A stretch of DNA of 64,000 nucleotides. Origin: Hydrangea macrophylla. Its lineage: Eukaryota > Streptophyta > Magnoliopsida > Cornales > Hydrangeaceae. Below are positions 1 through 12,641 of this stretch, in pieces. The position numbers and the translations under genes were made by a program. A model generated the notes under the pieces. It was given only the letters and a program-made list of their open reading frames with translations, was not told the DNA's origin and did not search any database. Location of the stretch: the NCBI GenBank assembly GCA_033977485.1, contig CM066985.1, positions 77,009,045 to 77,073,044 on the forward strand, read 5' to 3'. Position 1 is the first letter of the stretch, and each line of letters opens with the position of its first letter.

Positions 1-1052
1 CAAGTTGGTTTGGCTATTCTCGGAAGCAATGCATTCAAACTGTAGAGCGTCCTTTCTGAGATGTCTTACCCTTCTATTGGCTTATATTCATTTACCAATA
101 ACTTGTCAAAATCCAGAGGAATATTTTTCCAGCTCCACAGCATAGACAGTGTTCGGCCACAACTTTTGGAGTTCTTAAGTGTGATTATAGAACTCCAAAA
201 GCTAAAATAAAACTATTTGGCAAGCCAGATTATGCGACTCAAATCGCCCAAAAAAGTTTTTTAAAAAAAAATGCAAGTTCAAAAAGCTACCCTCGATTGC
301 TCTGAGTCAAAAGCTATTTTTTTTTGTAGAAGCTATGCCAAACAGGACCTTACATATGAATGCTTCAAATGAATTGCATGTGAAGGTAACTTCACCAATC
401 CTTACCCCATAAAAAGCTAAAATGTACTAGTTGTCCCTTCATGACTTAAAAACAGTGTCCATGTGCCTCCTTGCAAAATCTAGACTACAGTCCTGGACTT
501 ACCACAGTTTTCCAGTCTCAAATTGTAAGAAAGACACTACTAAGAATAGTCTATGCTTTCACTACCTCTCTGACAATCAATAAAACAATTTTACAATGTC
601 TTGTACATTTTCACAATAATAAAAAGTGAGTTGTGCAAGTATCAGAACTAGCAATGCCTAATATTTGGTCTTCGCAATGTGACAATTCTCTCCGCAACAT
701 GGTTACATTTGTAATGCAAGTAGTACAAGTATCAGAGCTCTGCATCCAATGGCTGGAATTACAAGTAATGGTCTTCACTACCGGGCTAGCAACGCTGATA
801 TCAATAGGATTAGAACGAAAGTCGATGAATCACTTTTTTCAACATCAACAAAGCCAATTTTTTGCCTTCAGAGACTACAAATACCTGATTTTGGCTATTG
901 AGAAGATTGATAACAGCCGTTTAAAAATTTCCCAATTCATCAACACCGTTCAAAAGCATCATCACATTATTACTAAACCTGCTGACTCGAGAATTTCCAT
1001 TTATGCAAAATCATCTTGATAGCTATGTAAAAGGCTGTTATGAAAATCCCGG
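1..1052. other. 3' flank of the Era gene
   Basis: No gene is seen here apart from the MITE-like repeat at about 150-344. The stretch is AT-rich. The open frames in it (for example on the plus strand from 633) show no recognisable domain, and lie just downstream of the Era stop codon, where the 3' UTR and intergenic DNA are expected. No convincing polyadenylation signal could be fixed by eye. Confidence 0.5.
150..344. repeat. MITE-like repeat, copy A
   Basis: The ends form an imperfect inverted repeat: GTTCGGC.. on the left and ..GCCAAAC on the right. The interior shares blocks with the repeat at 62990-63190 (GATTATRGAACTCC, TTGGCAA, AGAAGYT-ATGCCAAAC). Two diverged copies about 63 kb apart show a dispersed family. 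Superfamily and target duplication could not be settled. Confidence 0.5.
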
Positions 1053-4000
1053 TTATAATGCTTGGATTTGCCCTCCATAGCCATAGTACTTCAGAAGCCC
1101 TTCATCTTGCCGCCAATTCTCTTTAATCTTCACTTCAATCTGTTCAAAACACGAGTAATCCTAAAGCATGTCTTTTCTAGCCGCAAAACTATTCTAGTAT
1201 ATAATATGAATACAAAAAATTTCAGCGGCCCTACTTTCTGCCACAGGCAATAAGGGCGCCATTATACAGGGGATTCTTAGTTAAAACTATTAAACGATCA
1301 CTTTGTGGTAAGAAAAATATCTAATAAGTTGGTACCTCCAAAAAAACTTTTTTCTGCAAAAAATCTTCAATGTCAAGCCGAGCAGCTGTTGCAAGTAGTT
1401 TCAAAGCTTTCCCTTCCTACAGTGACATACAAAACAGGAAATTACCAATGCATACATACGCAGACACACAATGCACAAGAATTTCCACAATATTAATTTC
1501 AACTTCTAACATTTAGGCTCCTTTTGGTTCATGAATTTAAAAAGGGCAAAAACAACTAAAAGGGAAGGTAAAGGAAAAGTGATTTCCTTTACGTATTCTC
1601 ACTTGAATAGAACGAGAGAAGTAAACCTAGTGATTAGATTTGAGGCAGCAGTCTCCCCAGACGGCAACCTTCGCCAGACCCAACACACAGTCCAAAAGTC
1701 TCAAGTCACCATTGGCCCTATTTAGGCTTAGTTTGGCCCCCATGTGGCTTTTTAAAAGGAGCTTATGAAATTTACTACTAAGTTATTTGATAATTTTGTA
1801 CAAGTGACACACTACTCTTCAAAAATATATCATGAAACCAAAAAGCCACCTTGAGCTTTTAAAAGCTCCATTCTAGAGCTTTTAAAAGCTCCCCCAAAAA
1901 AGCCCTAAGTTCAATTTTTACAAAGCGCATAAACTAGTTACCAAATGAATTAACATGAAATTGTGCTTTAAAAAAGGAGAAGCACCAAAAGGGGGGCCAA
2001 ACTAAGCCTTAAAGAGGACAGAATCCTTAGATCCTTGGAAATGACCTTTTTGGGCGTTGCTAAGTATAATTCATGCAACAAACCTCCTTCTCTCTGTTCC
2101 TCCCTCACCATCCCCCCATACTGTAGTTATTCTATAAGTATTAATTAATGGATGATAGTTTGTGGGTCCCTCGAGATGGAGATGCACTAGACAAATGGTG
2201 TGAGCATACCTTTCCAATGAGAATGATCTTCTGTGAGTTTTTCTCGACAACAATCTCAACTTGAATAAAATCTTTTGCAGTTGGTCTTGTTTTGTAATTT
2301 ATTACATTAACCTGCAGCAGGGGTTCAGAGATTATAAACCGCACTTCTTCGTTAGATATACCTTCAGACAAAACTCTGAAAAGCACCAGGTGAAATCAAC
2401 AAATAAGAACACCGAAATGATAAAGTCTTGCAAGTTACAAGAAGCTTGAGGTTTTCGGACAGTATTGGTAAACCTGACAGGCATATGGAACTTCATTACG
2501 GTATTGCATAAAGATCTTTTCTCTGATAATTTCAGCAACGAAAAATCTTTCTGGGTGTTCACTGGCAATGTCCTGAAAAAAAAAAAAGAAAAAAACAAAT
2601 GGGTGAACATTAAAATGCAAACAAGTAACAAAAAGGGGCCATCAGCCAGTGTTCACACTTATGTGGAGTGCTGAAATTATTGAAATAGAGCATAGTTACT
2701 TTATGACAAAAAGCAGCGTTGAATTAACGATTCAAATAAGCAAAATAAAATCCAAATCCAAATCCCCTAGAAGTAACAGCTTCAGTTTATACACTTTCAT
2801 TTTGAGATCCTTAAAAACTTTTCCCTGACATTGAATTATATACTCAAAAGGCTATTGGCCAATATCTCTCAACCGTATCTCTTACTTGTTAAGCTACTAG
2901 TTTCTCCAAAAGTTAAAGCTATTAAAGAATGGACCCAACGACGTTAATCAAACTCTTAACACCCTCTCTCACGTTCTACAATGTCTCCCAATTGAGAGGC
3001 AACAAACTGGACTTTGCCCTCACAGAGACACATAACAACCTGCAATAAGCAAACCAGAAAGGCGAATGAAGACTTGAACCCAAGACCCCCCAGAACCAAG
3101 GCTCTATAGCATGCTAAGTCACCAATTGTTCCAAAAGCTTAACTTGTTAGAGAATGGGCCAACCATGTGCATCAAGTTCTAACATTATTGTCCTATTAAA
3201 CCTAGACAATCCGAACATAAAATTACTCACATCGTACATAGAGCAAAGGATTCAGAACCAATGTTCGTAGTGAATAGACTTGATAGCACATTTATTCCAA
3301 AGGGGGAGAAAGGCAATGGAATCCCAGAGCTACTCTAAGTTGAGTTTTAGCTTTTGAAAGAAACATGTAGCCAGCTACCTCTTCGATTGCAACTCACTCT
3401 TGATTTAGCTTCAAAGTCAGATTTTGAAAAATAACCTAGATTCAAGCAAGGAATTCAACCAAAAAAGAAAAAAATCTGCCACCAAACAACCTGATGCAAC
3501 CCATCTCCGACGCTATTGAACAAGAAAAAAATGTTTAAGCACGTGCAATCGAAGGCTAACCATCAATTCAGTTAGAACTTAGAATATGACTGATCTAAAG
3601 GCTACAGAATGTCTAGGATTGAGCAGAATGCAGAAGTTCAATATAACATAGATTGCTACTTTCAGGCATGAAGAAACAAAGACAGAACTTAGCATAGTTG
3701 TTACTAGAGCCTCAAATTTCTCTTTTCAGTTTTTGTTTCCTTTAACTTTGCAAACCAATATCTCTGACCTAAGTCTAACTCAAGTAGCTTAATGCCAACA
3801 ATGCCAAGAGTTCATGCATGGATAAAATGGACAAAAATGTTGACGATTGATGATAAATCAGAAGTGCTATAGAAGACCGTCAATCTTCAAATTTCCAGAG
3901 ATTGAACACGAACAAAAGAACAAAAGTTGACTTGCCAGTTGCTAGATACCTTTGGATAATAAGCTGGCCCTGCAGGAAGTTTTGATAGAATCCATTCCTT

Positions 4001-7000
4001 GATATCATCCACTCCATGACCGTATTTGGCACTCACTGGTATGACCTCATCAACATCGGTGAACTTCTCATACCACTACAAGGAATACGATACTGATTCA
4101 GGAAACAAAGTAACTAGGAGTTTCAAATCCCACACTTAAGGACCATAATAATGATCTTGTACTTAAGAGTACAGGCAAAATGATACTCGCAATGGGCTCG
4201 CATATGAAGCATGGACACTCCATTTTGGATGCCGTTTGCGTTTCTGACACTCCTCGGACACTGACACGCGTCGGACACGCAGGGACACTCCTGTATAAGT
4301 GTCCGAATTAAATTAAATTAAATGTTAATTTCGGACACGCCTGAGACACGGCATGATAGTTTATTTATTTTTTATTTTTATTTTTTTGAGATTAGGTGGT
4401 TGTTTTAGGATATGTATTTCTTGGGGGGTCCAAATGAAATAAAGGGAAATAAAATTATATATAAGGTCTGATGTATTAGAAACCCTAGCCTCTTTAAACC
4501 AAACCAAAATCCCACGAAGCTGCGACTTGAGAGGCGATAGAGGCTGAAGCTAGTGAGTGGCTCTGGCGAGGTCGAGGGCTCCGGCGAGGTCGAGGGCTCC
4601 AGCGAGGTCTTACACCAAGGTCTGTTCCATTTTTCTTTTCTTTTTTTTTTTTCTTTTTCTTTTTCCTTTTTCTTTTTCTTTTAGATGTTCATTTCTTCTT
4701 CTTTTTCTTTTTTCGTCTTCTTGATCGATTAGTCTCCAATGGTCTTGATGTTAGGGTTTACAAATTGAAATTTTTTTTTTTAGGTCAGTATTTGTAGGAA
4801 ATGTCTTTCTTCCGGTGCTAGTAGTACTCCTGTTAGGATGAAAATAAGCCACTATGGAATTACGTGACTAAATTAGAGAAGATTGGAGGAGGCGGCAATT
4901 TTCGGTTTAAATGCAATTTTTGTCTTGGCGAGTTCAAGGGGTCATATACGAGGGTGAAGGCACACTTGTTAAAAACTCCTGGGCATGGGATTCAAGTATG
5001 CTCTAAGGTGACCATAGTGATATCTCAGAAATGACTAAGGCTGTAGATGAGGCTGCACAAAGGTTGCAAGGCTTGAAGCCCAAGAAAGTTGCTTTGCCTC
5101 CTACTACAAATGTAAGTGGCATGAGTTATTCCCAGACTCAAGGATGGTTCGATGCAAAGAAAAGAAAGACGGGTGGAGATGGAAGGGGAAGTGCTATTTA
5201 GAAGGCATTTAATAATGGAAATTGTGAACACCTGCATTCTGAAGTAGCTAGGATGTTCTATTCGGCAGGGTTGCCATTTAACCTAGCTAGGAACCCATAT
5301 TATGTGAGTTCTTATACATTTGCAGCTAATAGTTCAATAGCAGGTTATATAACCCCAGGTTATAATTTGTTGAGAACCACCCTACTCCAAAAGAAAGGGC
5401 AAATGTTGAAAGGTTGTTGCAACCAATCAAGAGCGCATGGAAGGAAAAGGGTGTGAGCATTGTTAGTGATGGGTGGAGTGATTCTCAAAGAAGGCCATTA
5501 ATTAATTTTAGGGTTGTGACAGAAGGAGAGCCTATGTTTCTTAAGGTTGTGGATTGTTCTGAGGAGACTTAGGATAAATACTTTATCTTTGGTTTGTTGA
5601 AAGAAGTCATTCTTGAAGTTGGAGCAGAAAATGTGGTCCAAGTGATCACTGATAATGCAGCAAATTGTAAGGCAGCAGGGCAACTCATTGAAGCTCAATT
5701 TCCCACATTGTTTGGACATCACGTGTTGTCCACACATTGAATCTTGCACTTAAAAACATGTGCCGCAAGAAATATGGAAGGCAATGAAGTTGCTTATGAA
5801 CAATGTGGTTGGATTTCTGAAGTTGTTGAAGATGCCGCATTTATAAAAAAAAATTATCATGAACCACTCAATGAGATTGGCCATTTTCAATGAATTTGTC
5901 AATTTGAAGTTGCTTTTCGTTGCAGATACTCACTTGCTTCGTCCCTTGTGATGCTCAAAAGAATAAAACTAATCAACGGTGGTCTTCAAGCGATGGTTAT
6001 TAGTGATAAGTGGAGTTGCTATAGAGATGATGATGTGGGGAAGGCCAAAAATGTGAAGGAGAAGGTGTTGAATGATCTTTGGTGGGACAGAGTTGATTAC
6101 ATTCTCTTCCTCACCGCTCCGATATATGATATGTTGAGGTTGTGTGACACGGACAAGCCTAGTCTTCACTTGATTTATGATATGTGGGATACAATGATTG
6201 AAAAAGTGAAGACTGTAATTTAAAGGAACGAGGGGAAACGGCAAGAAGATACGTCTGTCTTCTACGATGTGGTGCACAAAATTATTGTAGATCGTTGGAA
6301 CAAAAATAATACTCCACTTCATTGTTTGGCACATTCATTGAATCCAAGGTAATTTAATCTACTTGTTCTATGTTAAATAATAAATACTTGTAAGACTTTT
6401 GAAACCAATTCACGTTTAATTATAAACTAAAAAAAATGCACTCTATTTTTGTTAAGGTATTATAGGGATGCTTGGCTTTACGAGGATCCAAAGCATGTAC
6501 CTCCACACAAAGATTCAGAAGTTTCAAATGAGGTACTTAGGAGTTTTCAAAGGTACTTCATGGACCCGGTAGAGAGAGCAAAAGTCAAAGCGGAGTTTGC
6601 TTCTTTTACTATGAATAAGGGCAAGTATGGAGATGCAGAATCCATTCATGATAGATCTATTATGGAAACTTTTGATTGGTGGGCTGTTTATGGTGCAAAT
6701 GTACCGTTGCTCCAAGCTTTAGCTTTGAAGCTACTTATGCAACCTTCTTCCTCATCTTGTGCCGAGAGGAATTGGAGTACTTATTCCTTTGTTCAATGCT
6801 TGAAAAGGAATAAGATGACACCACAACGTACAGAGGATTTAGTTTTTATCCATAGCAATCTACGTCTTCTTTCAAGGAGAACCACACAATATACACAAGG
6901 GCAAACAAAGATGTGGGATATTGCAGGAGATGCATTTGGTTCCTTTGAAGATGTTGGAATGCTTGATGCTGCAACTCTCTCCCTTGATTAACCAGAATTG

Positions 7001-9568
7001 GAGAATGTGCTATTTACAGATGATGGGAGTGTTGATGATGAGTCCGCTGATGGGTGATGAGATCGCGAGAGTTTAGTTTGTGTTGTTATTCTGCCTTCTT
7101 TTTTAATAATGTATCTTTCTTGTGGGTTTGTAATGCTAAAACAAATAAACAATCTTGTTAAGTTGCTATTTGTCTAATTTCTATGGATATGTAATATAGT
7201 GTTAATGTTTAATACTCCTTTTTTATTTTTATTTTTTATTTGAAATTACAGTATATTTAAAAATATTTTTTTTTATTCGAAGTATCCCAGCCGTCTCCGT
7301 ATCCTAATTTTTTGGGATTTGCTATTTCGCCGTCTCCGTGTCATATCGTGTCCGTGTCGTGTGTCCGTATCCGTGCTACATAGGCTCGCATAAATAAAAA
7401 AAAAACACGCACACAGAGAAGAAGAAAAAAAAACTCAATCACACAGATCATAATGTCGCGTACTATGATTTTCTCTTGACAGCCACCGAAATACATCCAC
7501 AAACCCATCAATTAAATCTACATTTAGCATAGTAACCCCAACAATAAGAAATTTGCACAAAGTCAAAAACAGAAGGTTAGATGAAGATTAGTAACTCTGC
7601 AAATTATCCTTAGGTTACTAGGTGCCAAAGACACTTGAATCTAAAAAATGAGTGTTACCCTTTCAGCCACATAGTCTAGACATCAAAAATATCTTACCTC
7701 AAGTTTCTTCGCAATTTCACCAGGTTTGATCAGGTCCTTCTTATTCAAAACCAGCAAAGTGGGTACCTTATCTTTGAGGTTCCCCCCACCCTCTTCCAAA
7801 ACTTCATCAATCTAGAAACAAACCAATACACTTAGTAGAAGGAAAGAATAATGTACAAACAACTTTGCCATATAAAGAAGCATACTTTTTGGGGCATCTT
7901 AGACGCATCAACAACAATCAGTACACAATCTGCATTTATGGCCGCGCTACGTACATTCTTCATCATCATAGTGTCCAATTTGTGCATTTTCTTCTCAATT
8001 ACACCGGGTGTATCATAGAGTATCATCTAAAAGAAATCCATAGCTGAGATAAATGATTTTAAACGCCATGATTAAGCATATCCTTTCATGCAGATCAATA
8101 TACGTGAATATACACAAAGAAAGCATAGAGGATATGAATCTATGATGTTCTGAATATCAAAACCAGATAACAAAAAGGAGAGAGACAGAGATGGGTGATA
8201 TAATATACATTTATCATATAAAATGACATATTGCAAACAGAAGGAAACACATGTCCAGGTGAAAGTTTAAGATGAAGATGGTCAAAGTATGCCAAATAGA
8301 AGAAGAGAAAGAAAAAATAAATAAATAAATAAACTCTTGAATTGCCAAGTGATTCTATAATATTAGGCGTAGAGACACCCAAAGCATCAGTTCTAAGAAC
8401 TCTGATAATCAAGGGGAGAGTACACCAACAGAACAGTTATGTCAATTCAGTCTAGACCACTTTAAGGACAGAAAATTCCAAACCTGATATTCGGGCCCAG
8501 AACATATACCAAGGACACGATGCCTCGTAGTTTGAGGTTTATCAGTAACAATTGAGAGCTTTTGTCCGATCATTTGGTTTGACAGTGTACTCTTTCCAAC
8601 GTTTGGTTTTCCGAGAACAGCCACATATCCTGCATTTGTTAATTCAAATTACAGGTTACCCAAAGATAAAGAGAGAAGTTAAAGCACAATTACAGATAAG
8701 AGGCTTGGGATAAATTGCTGCATATTTCAAATTCCCGTGCTTTATTAGGGATCTCATTTCCCTTTTCCCTTTCCCCTCCAGTTACACTGGCCCTCAAATA
8801 TAGCTTGAAATTCGGAAGCAGACTACCCATACATAACATTACACATTACTTATACTGTATATCGCAAGCAAGAATTACAAATTCATATAGGCAATGCAAA
8901 ATAGAATTGCTATAAGCAGCAGGCCCTTAGTACTACAAAAGATAGATGTGTTCCCCGACTCCCCCCAGAAAAAGAAAATCTATAACTACTCTCTGAACAC
9001 CGAGGAAACATGGATTCTTTTAAAAGGGCGAATAACCTGCACTCGCATCCGCACTGGCGTGGAGTCTTCTCAGGTGCTTCCGGGGCCTGTTCTCCGATTT
9101 TGTTATATATATATATATAATATAAAATAAATAAATAAATAAATAAAAAACCGATGTCTCTAATATTACCTTTAAAACTTTGGGCCAATTTAATAATGTT
9201 GTGAGTTTCTTTTATGCTGATTATTTGTCTTAATTACATTAAAAATAAGGCAGTGTAGTAGATATTGCTATTTAAAAGTATACCAAGGGCAACCCTGCAG
9301 CACCCATAACCTAGGTTTTTTTGAAAAATTGACGAATCCCCTGCATCCGAATCTCAGCGCCCTAGCTGAACACTATAGTTATATCAGAAAATTTGTAACT
9401 CTGACACTCTAAATACTTCAGTTTCACACCTAATATATAAAAGTTACTAACCCTATACTTCAGTTATACAGACAATTTCATTATTTTCCAATATGCTCCT
9501 TTCCCCCAAACAAATAAAAGTTACTAACCCTATATTACAATTACAAAAATGATTATCCCCAAAATGTG

Positions 9569-9626
<58 letters not shown>

Positions 9627-10130
9627 TAGACTAGAAGGAAAAGCAGAGAAATGAAAGGAGGGGACAGACATACCACTACGATGATTAGGGTCGACGTCAT
9701 AGTCAAGCTCCTCCATTTCGTAGTCATCAAGCAAGGCCGTGTTTCTATCTGGCTTCCCAGTCAACGAAAGGAATGTCGAGAACGATGACGACGACGACGA
9801 CGTCTCATCATCAACCTCGTCCTCATCGTCACCGTCCGACGAGCTCCTCAGTCTCGCCGGAGCTAGGTTAAAACCCTCTTCTTCTTCTTCTTCTTCTTCT
9901 TCTGCTGCTGCTGTGGACAGGTTGATTCCTCCATTGTTGTTCCGGTACAAGACCTGTGTCCCGGAGAACACAGGCTTCTTCTTATTATTCGAATTCCTGA
10001 TTGTAGTCTTGGGTTGAAATTGGGGTAACTGAGGTTGTCGGAAATGGTACGACGTCGGTGAGAATCGCGGGCGAGGGTTGTCGACGGCGGTGGAAAGAGT
10101 GGGAGATATGTGCTGGAGAGCCAGCTCCAT
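1053..10130 (-). CDS. ERA: Era-like GTPase, organellar, nine coding exons, 450 aa
   Basis: Coding exons: 10130-9674, 8629-8484, 8026-7886, 7811-7698, 4075-3950, 2572-2474, 2311-2210, 1416-1336 and 1139-1053 (stop TAA). All junctions are GT-AG and the phases agree, giving 450 aa. Bacterial Era binds 16S rRNA near its 3' end and helps small-subunit assembly; a plastid role is inferred. Residues 1-150 are an extension absent from bacterial Era: a transit-peptide-like start ([10 protein letters not shown]), then a Glu run, an Asp-rich segment and a Ser run. The GTPase motifs are G1 GKPNVGKST (159-167), G2 around TTRHR (186-190), G3 DTPG (206-209), G4 NKKD (271-274) and G5 SAK (301-303). The C-terminal KH domain has its GxxG as GKEG (394-397), formed across the exon 7/8 junction, and the protein ends in the conserved YGYGGQI. 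Intron 4 (4076-7697) is swollen by a hAT transposon and intron 7 holds a Tourist MITE. No exon is damaged, so the gene is judged functional. The plastid rather than mitochondrial paralogue is likely but inferred. Confidence 0.95.
1725..2008. mobile_element. Tourist-like MITE (PIF/Harbinger) in Era intron 7
   Basis: A 284-bp element with terminal inverted repeats GGCTTAGTTTGGCCCC, flanked by the 3-bp duplication TTA (1722-1724 and 2009-2011). This is the signature of PIF/Harbinger Tourist MITEs. Inner copies of CTTTTAAAAGCTC make the middle self-complementary. No coding capacity. Confidence 0.88.
2870..3330. repeat. Degenerate repeat, probable retroelement scrap, in Era intron 5
   Basis: Two related segments occur about 230 bp apart, sharing TCCAAAAG-TTAA and AGAGAATGG-like words. 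Between them is a block ending GGCTCTATAGCATGCTAAG that resembles the reverse of a copia primer-site region. The rest of intron 5 (2573-3949) shows nothing else. Identity is tentative. Confidence 0.3.
4203..7382 (+). mobile_element. hAT transposon inserted in Era intron 4
   Basis: A 3,180-bp element bounded by the 8-bp duplication GGCTCGCA (4195-4202 and 7383-7390). The imperfect terminal inverted repeats are TATGAAGCATGGACAC on the left and GTATCCGTGCTACATA on the right. Subterminal CGGACAC/GTGTCCG repeats crowd both ends, as is usual for hAT elements. It encodes a broken transposase and so is non-autonomous today. Its plus-strand gene runs opposite to Era. Confidence 0.92.
4837..7000 (+). 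pseudogene. hAT transposase, decayed
   Basis: Order along the plus strand: a BED-type zinc finger (about 4849-5010: PLWNYV.., paired Cys in CNFC, then His residues); a DUF659-like central part with DGWSDSQ (about 5465) and a TDNAANC stretch (about 5650); and the C-terminal hAT dimerisation domain (about 6710-6790, [15 protein letters not shown]). The frame is broken repeatedly: a TAG near 5201, a TAG near 5571, frameshifts around 5390, 5720 and 5760, and further breaks up to about 6450. The longest intact piece is 6449-6991. A working product is not possible. It is read as a relic of an Ac-like transposase. Confidence 0.88.
9574..9626. repeat. (TG)n(AG)n microsatellite in Era intron 1
   Basis: A compound dinucleotide run, about 18 TG units followed by about 9 AG units. 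It lies about 50 bp inside the splice donor of Era exon 1. Intron 1 (8630-9673) also holds a TA run near 9105 and an AAAT run near 9125, and is otherwise without visible features. Confidence 0.9.
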
Positions 10131-10347
10131 GATTTGGATTTTGGAGCGGCCCCAAGTTTTCTCGTTATCTTTTATTTAAGTCAGATTGCCTTGCCATGTC
10201 ACACACAACACACAGGGAAGGTTCGTTTGCAACATTTTAACTCTAAAAACAAAGTTAAAATAAACTTGTTTGACAAATTAGCTTAGGGAACTATTATTGT
10301 CACTATATTATTGAACTAAACTACTCTGTGGTACCATTTTCTGATGA

Positions 10348-10517
10348 GTAATATTTGGAACACAACTTTTATATAATTTTCATACAACATTCCCAAAAAA
10401 TGTGTTTATCTCTCTCCTGTGATGTCACTGGACCCCACAGTGACACAGGAAAGAGATAGACACATCTTTTAGAGAGTTTGTATGAAAGTTGTATGAAGGT
10501 TGTGTCCCAAGTATTAC
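10348..10517. mobile_element. Fold-back MITE upstream of Era
   Basis: About 170 bp that is an inverted repeat almost along its whole length. It begins GTAATATTTGGAACACAAC and ends GTTGTGTCCCAAGTATTAC, around a short centre near 10430 (CAGTGACA against TGTCACTG). The flanks TTTTCTGATGA and TTTTCTGATTA look like a 9-11 bp target duplication, which would suit a Mutator-like MITE. It lies about 220 bp upstream of the Era start codon. Confidence 0.75.
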
Positions 10518-10535
10518 CTTTTTCTGATTATGTTA

Positions 10536-10624
10536 TACCATTGTATGCAATGCATGACGTGCATCGTACCACATGATCATATTGTACCATTGTATGCAAT
10601 GTATGACGTGCATCGTATCACATG
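10536..10624. repeat. 49-bp tandem duplication with TGACGTG cores
   Basis: Two copies begin TACCATTGTATGCAATG at 10536 and 10585, period 49 bp. Each contains ATGACGTGCATCGTA. TGACGTG is a bZIP-type core, so the array could affect Era transcription, but that is inference. The region 10131-10347 between it and the start codon shows no clear TATA box. Confidence 0.7.
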
Positions 10625-10736
10625 CTTTAAAAGTGCTTTCATGGATGTGGTAACATGGAGTGCATTGGTTTAATGATGGAGTGACAATAGCATCACTCAT
10701 TAGCTTATTATGCGATTCGATTGTAGAACAAACGAA

Positions 10737-11030
10737 GGCTTAATTATATTTACACTCTCCTAGGTTGCCATTTGTATCAATTTGGTCCATGTAGTTTAGA
10801 AAATATCATTTTAGTCCATCTAGTTTCATAAATGTGTCATTTTATCCCTCAAATACTTTTTGTGACAAATTTTTTTGCATTTCAATGGCAAAATTATTCG
10901 TCACTAAAGGACTGATTGAACTTATTCGACGCACTTATGAAACTACGGGGACTAAAGTGACACTTTGTAAATTACAGGTACCAAACGGACGCAGGTGACA
11001 AACTACAAGGGTGTAAAATATATTTAACCC
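10737..11030. mobile_element. Long-terminal-inverted-repeat MITE
   Basis: About 294 bp with long imperfect inverted ends: GGCTTAATTATATTTACAC on the left against the reverse of GTGTAAAATATATTTAACC on the right. The similarity continues inward for roughly 80 bp (GGTCCATGTAGTTTA.. against ..AAATTACAGGTACC). No coding capacity. The flanks ACAAACGAA and AAAAATGAA may be a decayed target duplication. Confidence 0.65.
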
Positions 11031-11884
11031 AAAAATGAATGTTTATCTCAAAAAAATATATGTATATATATATATCTAATCCAGTGTATGGTGCAGAAAC
11101 GGAATATGAGCATTTTATCCCAAACTCCCATTTTATCTCATTGAGTTTGGGATAACTCAATACCAAGGGGTGTGATATTAGGTGTAATACGGGAGTTTGG
11201 GATAACTCTTGGGATATTTTTTTTTCATATTTTTTTTTTGGGTTTTTTTTTTCAAATTTTGTTTTTTCAATTTTTTTTTCGGATCTTTTTTTTTCCCCAT
11301 AATTGCTTCCTTTTTTCATCTCTTTTTCTAGCTTTTCTTTTTTTTTTCCTCTTTTTCATCTCTCTTTTGTGTTAAAAAATAATAATTTAATTATTATCTG
11401 GAACTTATATACCGGCACGACCAAACACATAATTATAAAACTGTTTAATCATCATCACGACCATCATTTTATCATCACGATCATTTGATCATTACCATCA
11501 GTCCAACTCACCACCATCACCGAACCATCAACCAAATAGAGCCTACACTTCAATCGCCACCATTTAATCAACATCAAGTCTCCCAACACCAAAACCACAA
11601 CCATTTTTTTCCCTAGCCAACCATAACCACCGCTCCATACTGCTACACCCCCATATCTCTGCAACCTCTTTATCACGTCCAATCCGCGCCGCCCCTTTCT
11701 GAACCAGTCTTCAAAATAAAACCGTCTGCAAGTTCTGTATCGATCTGACCCAAATCCAAAACCCATCCCAACCCAGGTCCGAAACCTGACTCGGCCCAGA
11801 TCCAAGACCCGACCTACTCAGGTCTGAGGCCCGACCCAGATTCGTTCCTTCTTCACTGACATCAGCCCTAACACTGCATATGTG
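11031..11884 (+). other. Non-coding stretch; right part is leader of the base copia relic
   Basis: Contains a T-rich low-complexity block (about 11215-11360) and a CA/CC-rich leader-like stretch up to the Athila-like insertion. When that insertion and one ATGTG are removed, the sequence continues directly into the copia gag leader at 19063. No 5' LTR of the copia relic could be delimited. The minus-strand open frames here have no recognisable domain. Confidence 0.4.
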
Positions 11885-12519
11885 ATGTGTGACACGACTA
11901 AATAGTTGTGCGCTCTTGTGCAACACCCAAGTGTAGGTGATCGTGCAAGTAATACTGGATAAGTCCAGATCGATCCCAGAGGAAAAAATAGGAAGAATAT
12001 CTACTAAGTTACAACCTAAAGCAAAAGAAAAGAAAATAAGAATATAGAAGTGGAGGTGTACTAACAAATCCTAATTAATTAAATTAAACTAAATAATAAA
12101 CTAAAGCTTATAGAAACATAACTAATGAAACAAATATTAAAGGTGTTGGAAATACGTGAATCCACATTAATCCTAACCATCTACCATGCATATTCATTAA
12201 CACTCTATGGAGTTCATTCCTCTTCAGTGTTCCGTATTTTTCTAAAGATAAAGAATCAATAACCCTTTCATGACCGGGACTACATCATCACAGTTGATTT
12301 AAAATACTTGGAAGACGATTTAAAACAATGGTTATTACTTGCACTCTAAATGGTGTTAGCATTCAAAGTGGTTTTCAAAAGTCATTGAAGAAAATGTCTT
12401 AAGGCTTTAAGTTCTAAAAACTGTTGTGGCAAACTGAGCTTATTGGGACAATTTGATGACATATTTCTAAAACAGAAAGTCATGGAATACTTAAAAGAAT
12501 CATCTTAGGAATTAGCAAG

Positions 12520-12641
12520 TTCGATCGATCGAAGCGCTCTCGATCGATCGGACAGCATCATCCTTCAATCGATCGAAATGTCTTTGATCGCTTGACTATG
12601 GCTCGGGTTCGATCGATCGAAATACCTTCGATCGATCGAGC
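12520..12641. repeat. Paired-palindrome cluster (GATC type)
   Basis: Six 14-bp palindromes or near-palindromes start at 12520, 12539, 12564, 12583, 12608 and 12627. They form three pairs 19 bp apart, in a 44-bp period. The best copies read TTCGATCGATCGAA. The partner cluster in the other LTR begins at 18077. Confidence 0.9.

Noticed and set aside
2141..2386. Separate small minus-strand protein
   Set aside because: It reads through both splice sites of an Era exon (2210-2311). The true exon joins its neighbours in phase.
9530..9730. Minus-strand frame with a Thr-His repeat
   Set aside because: It is a read-through of the intron-1 TG/AG microsatellite.
1053..10130. Era gene as a pseudogene because of its transposon-filled introns
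   Set aside because: All nine exons are open, phases match at every junction and all catalytic motifs are present.
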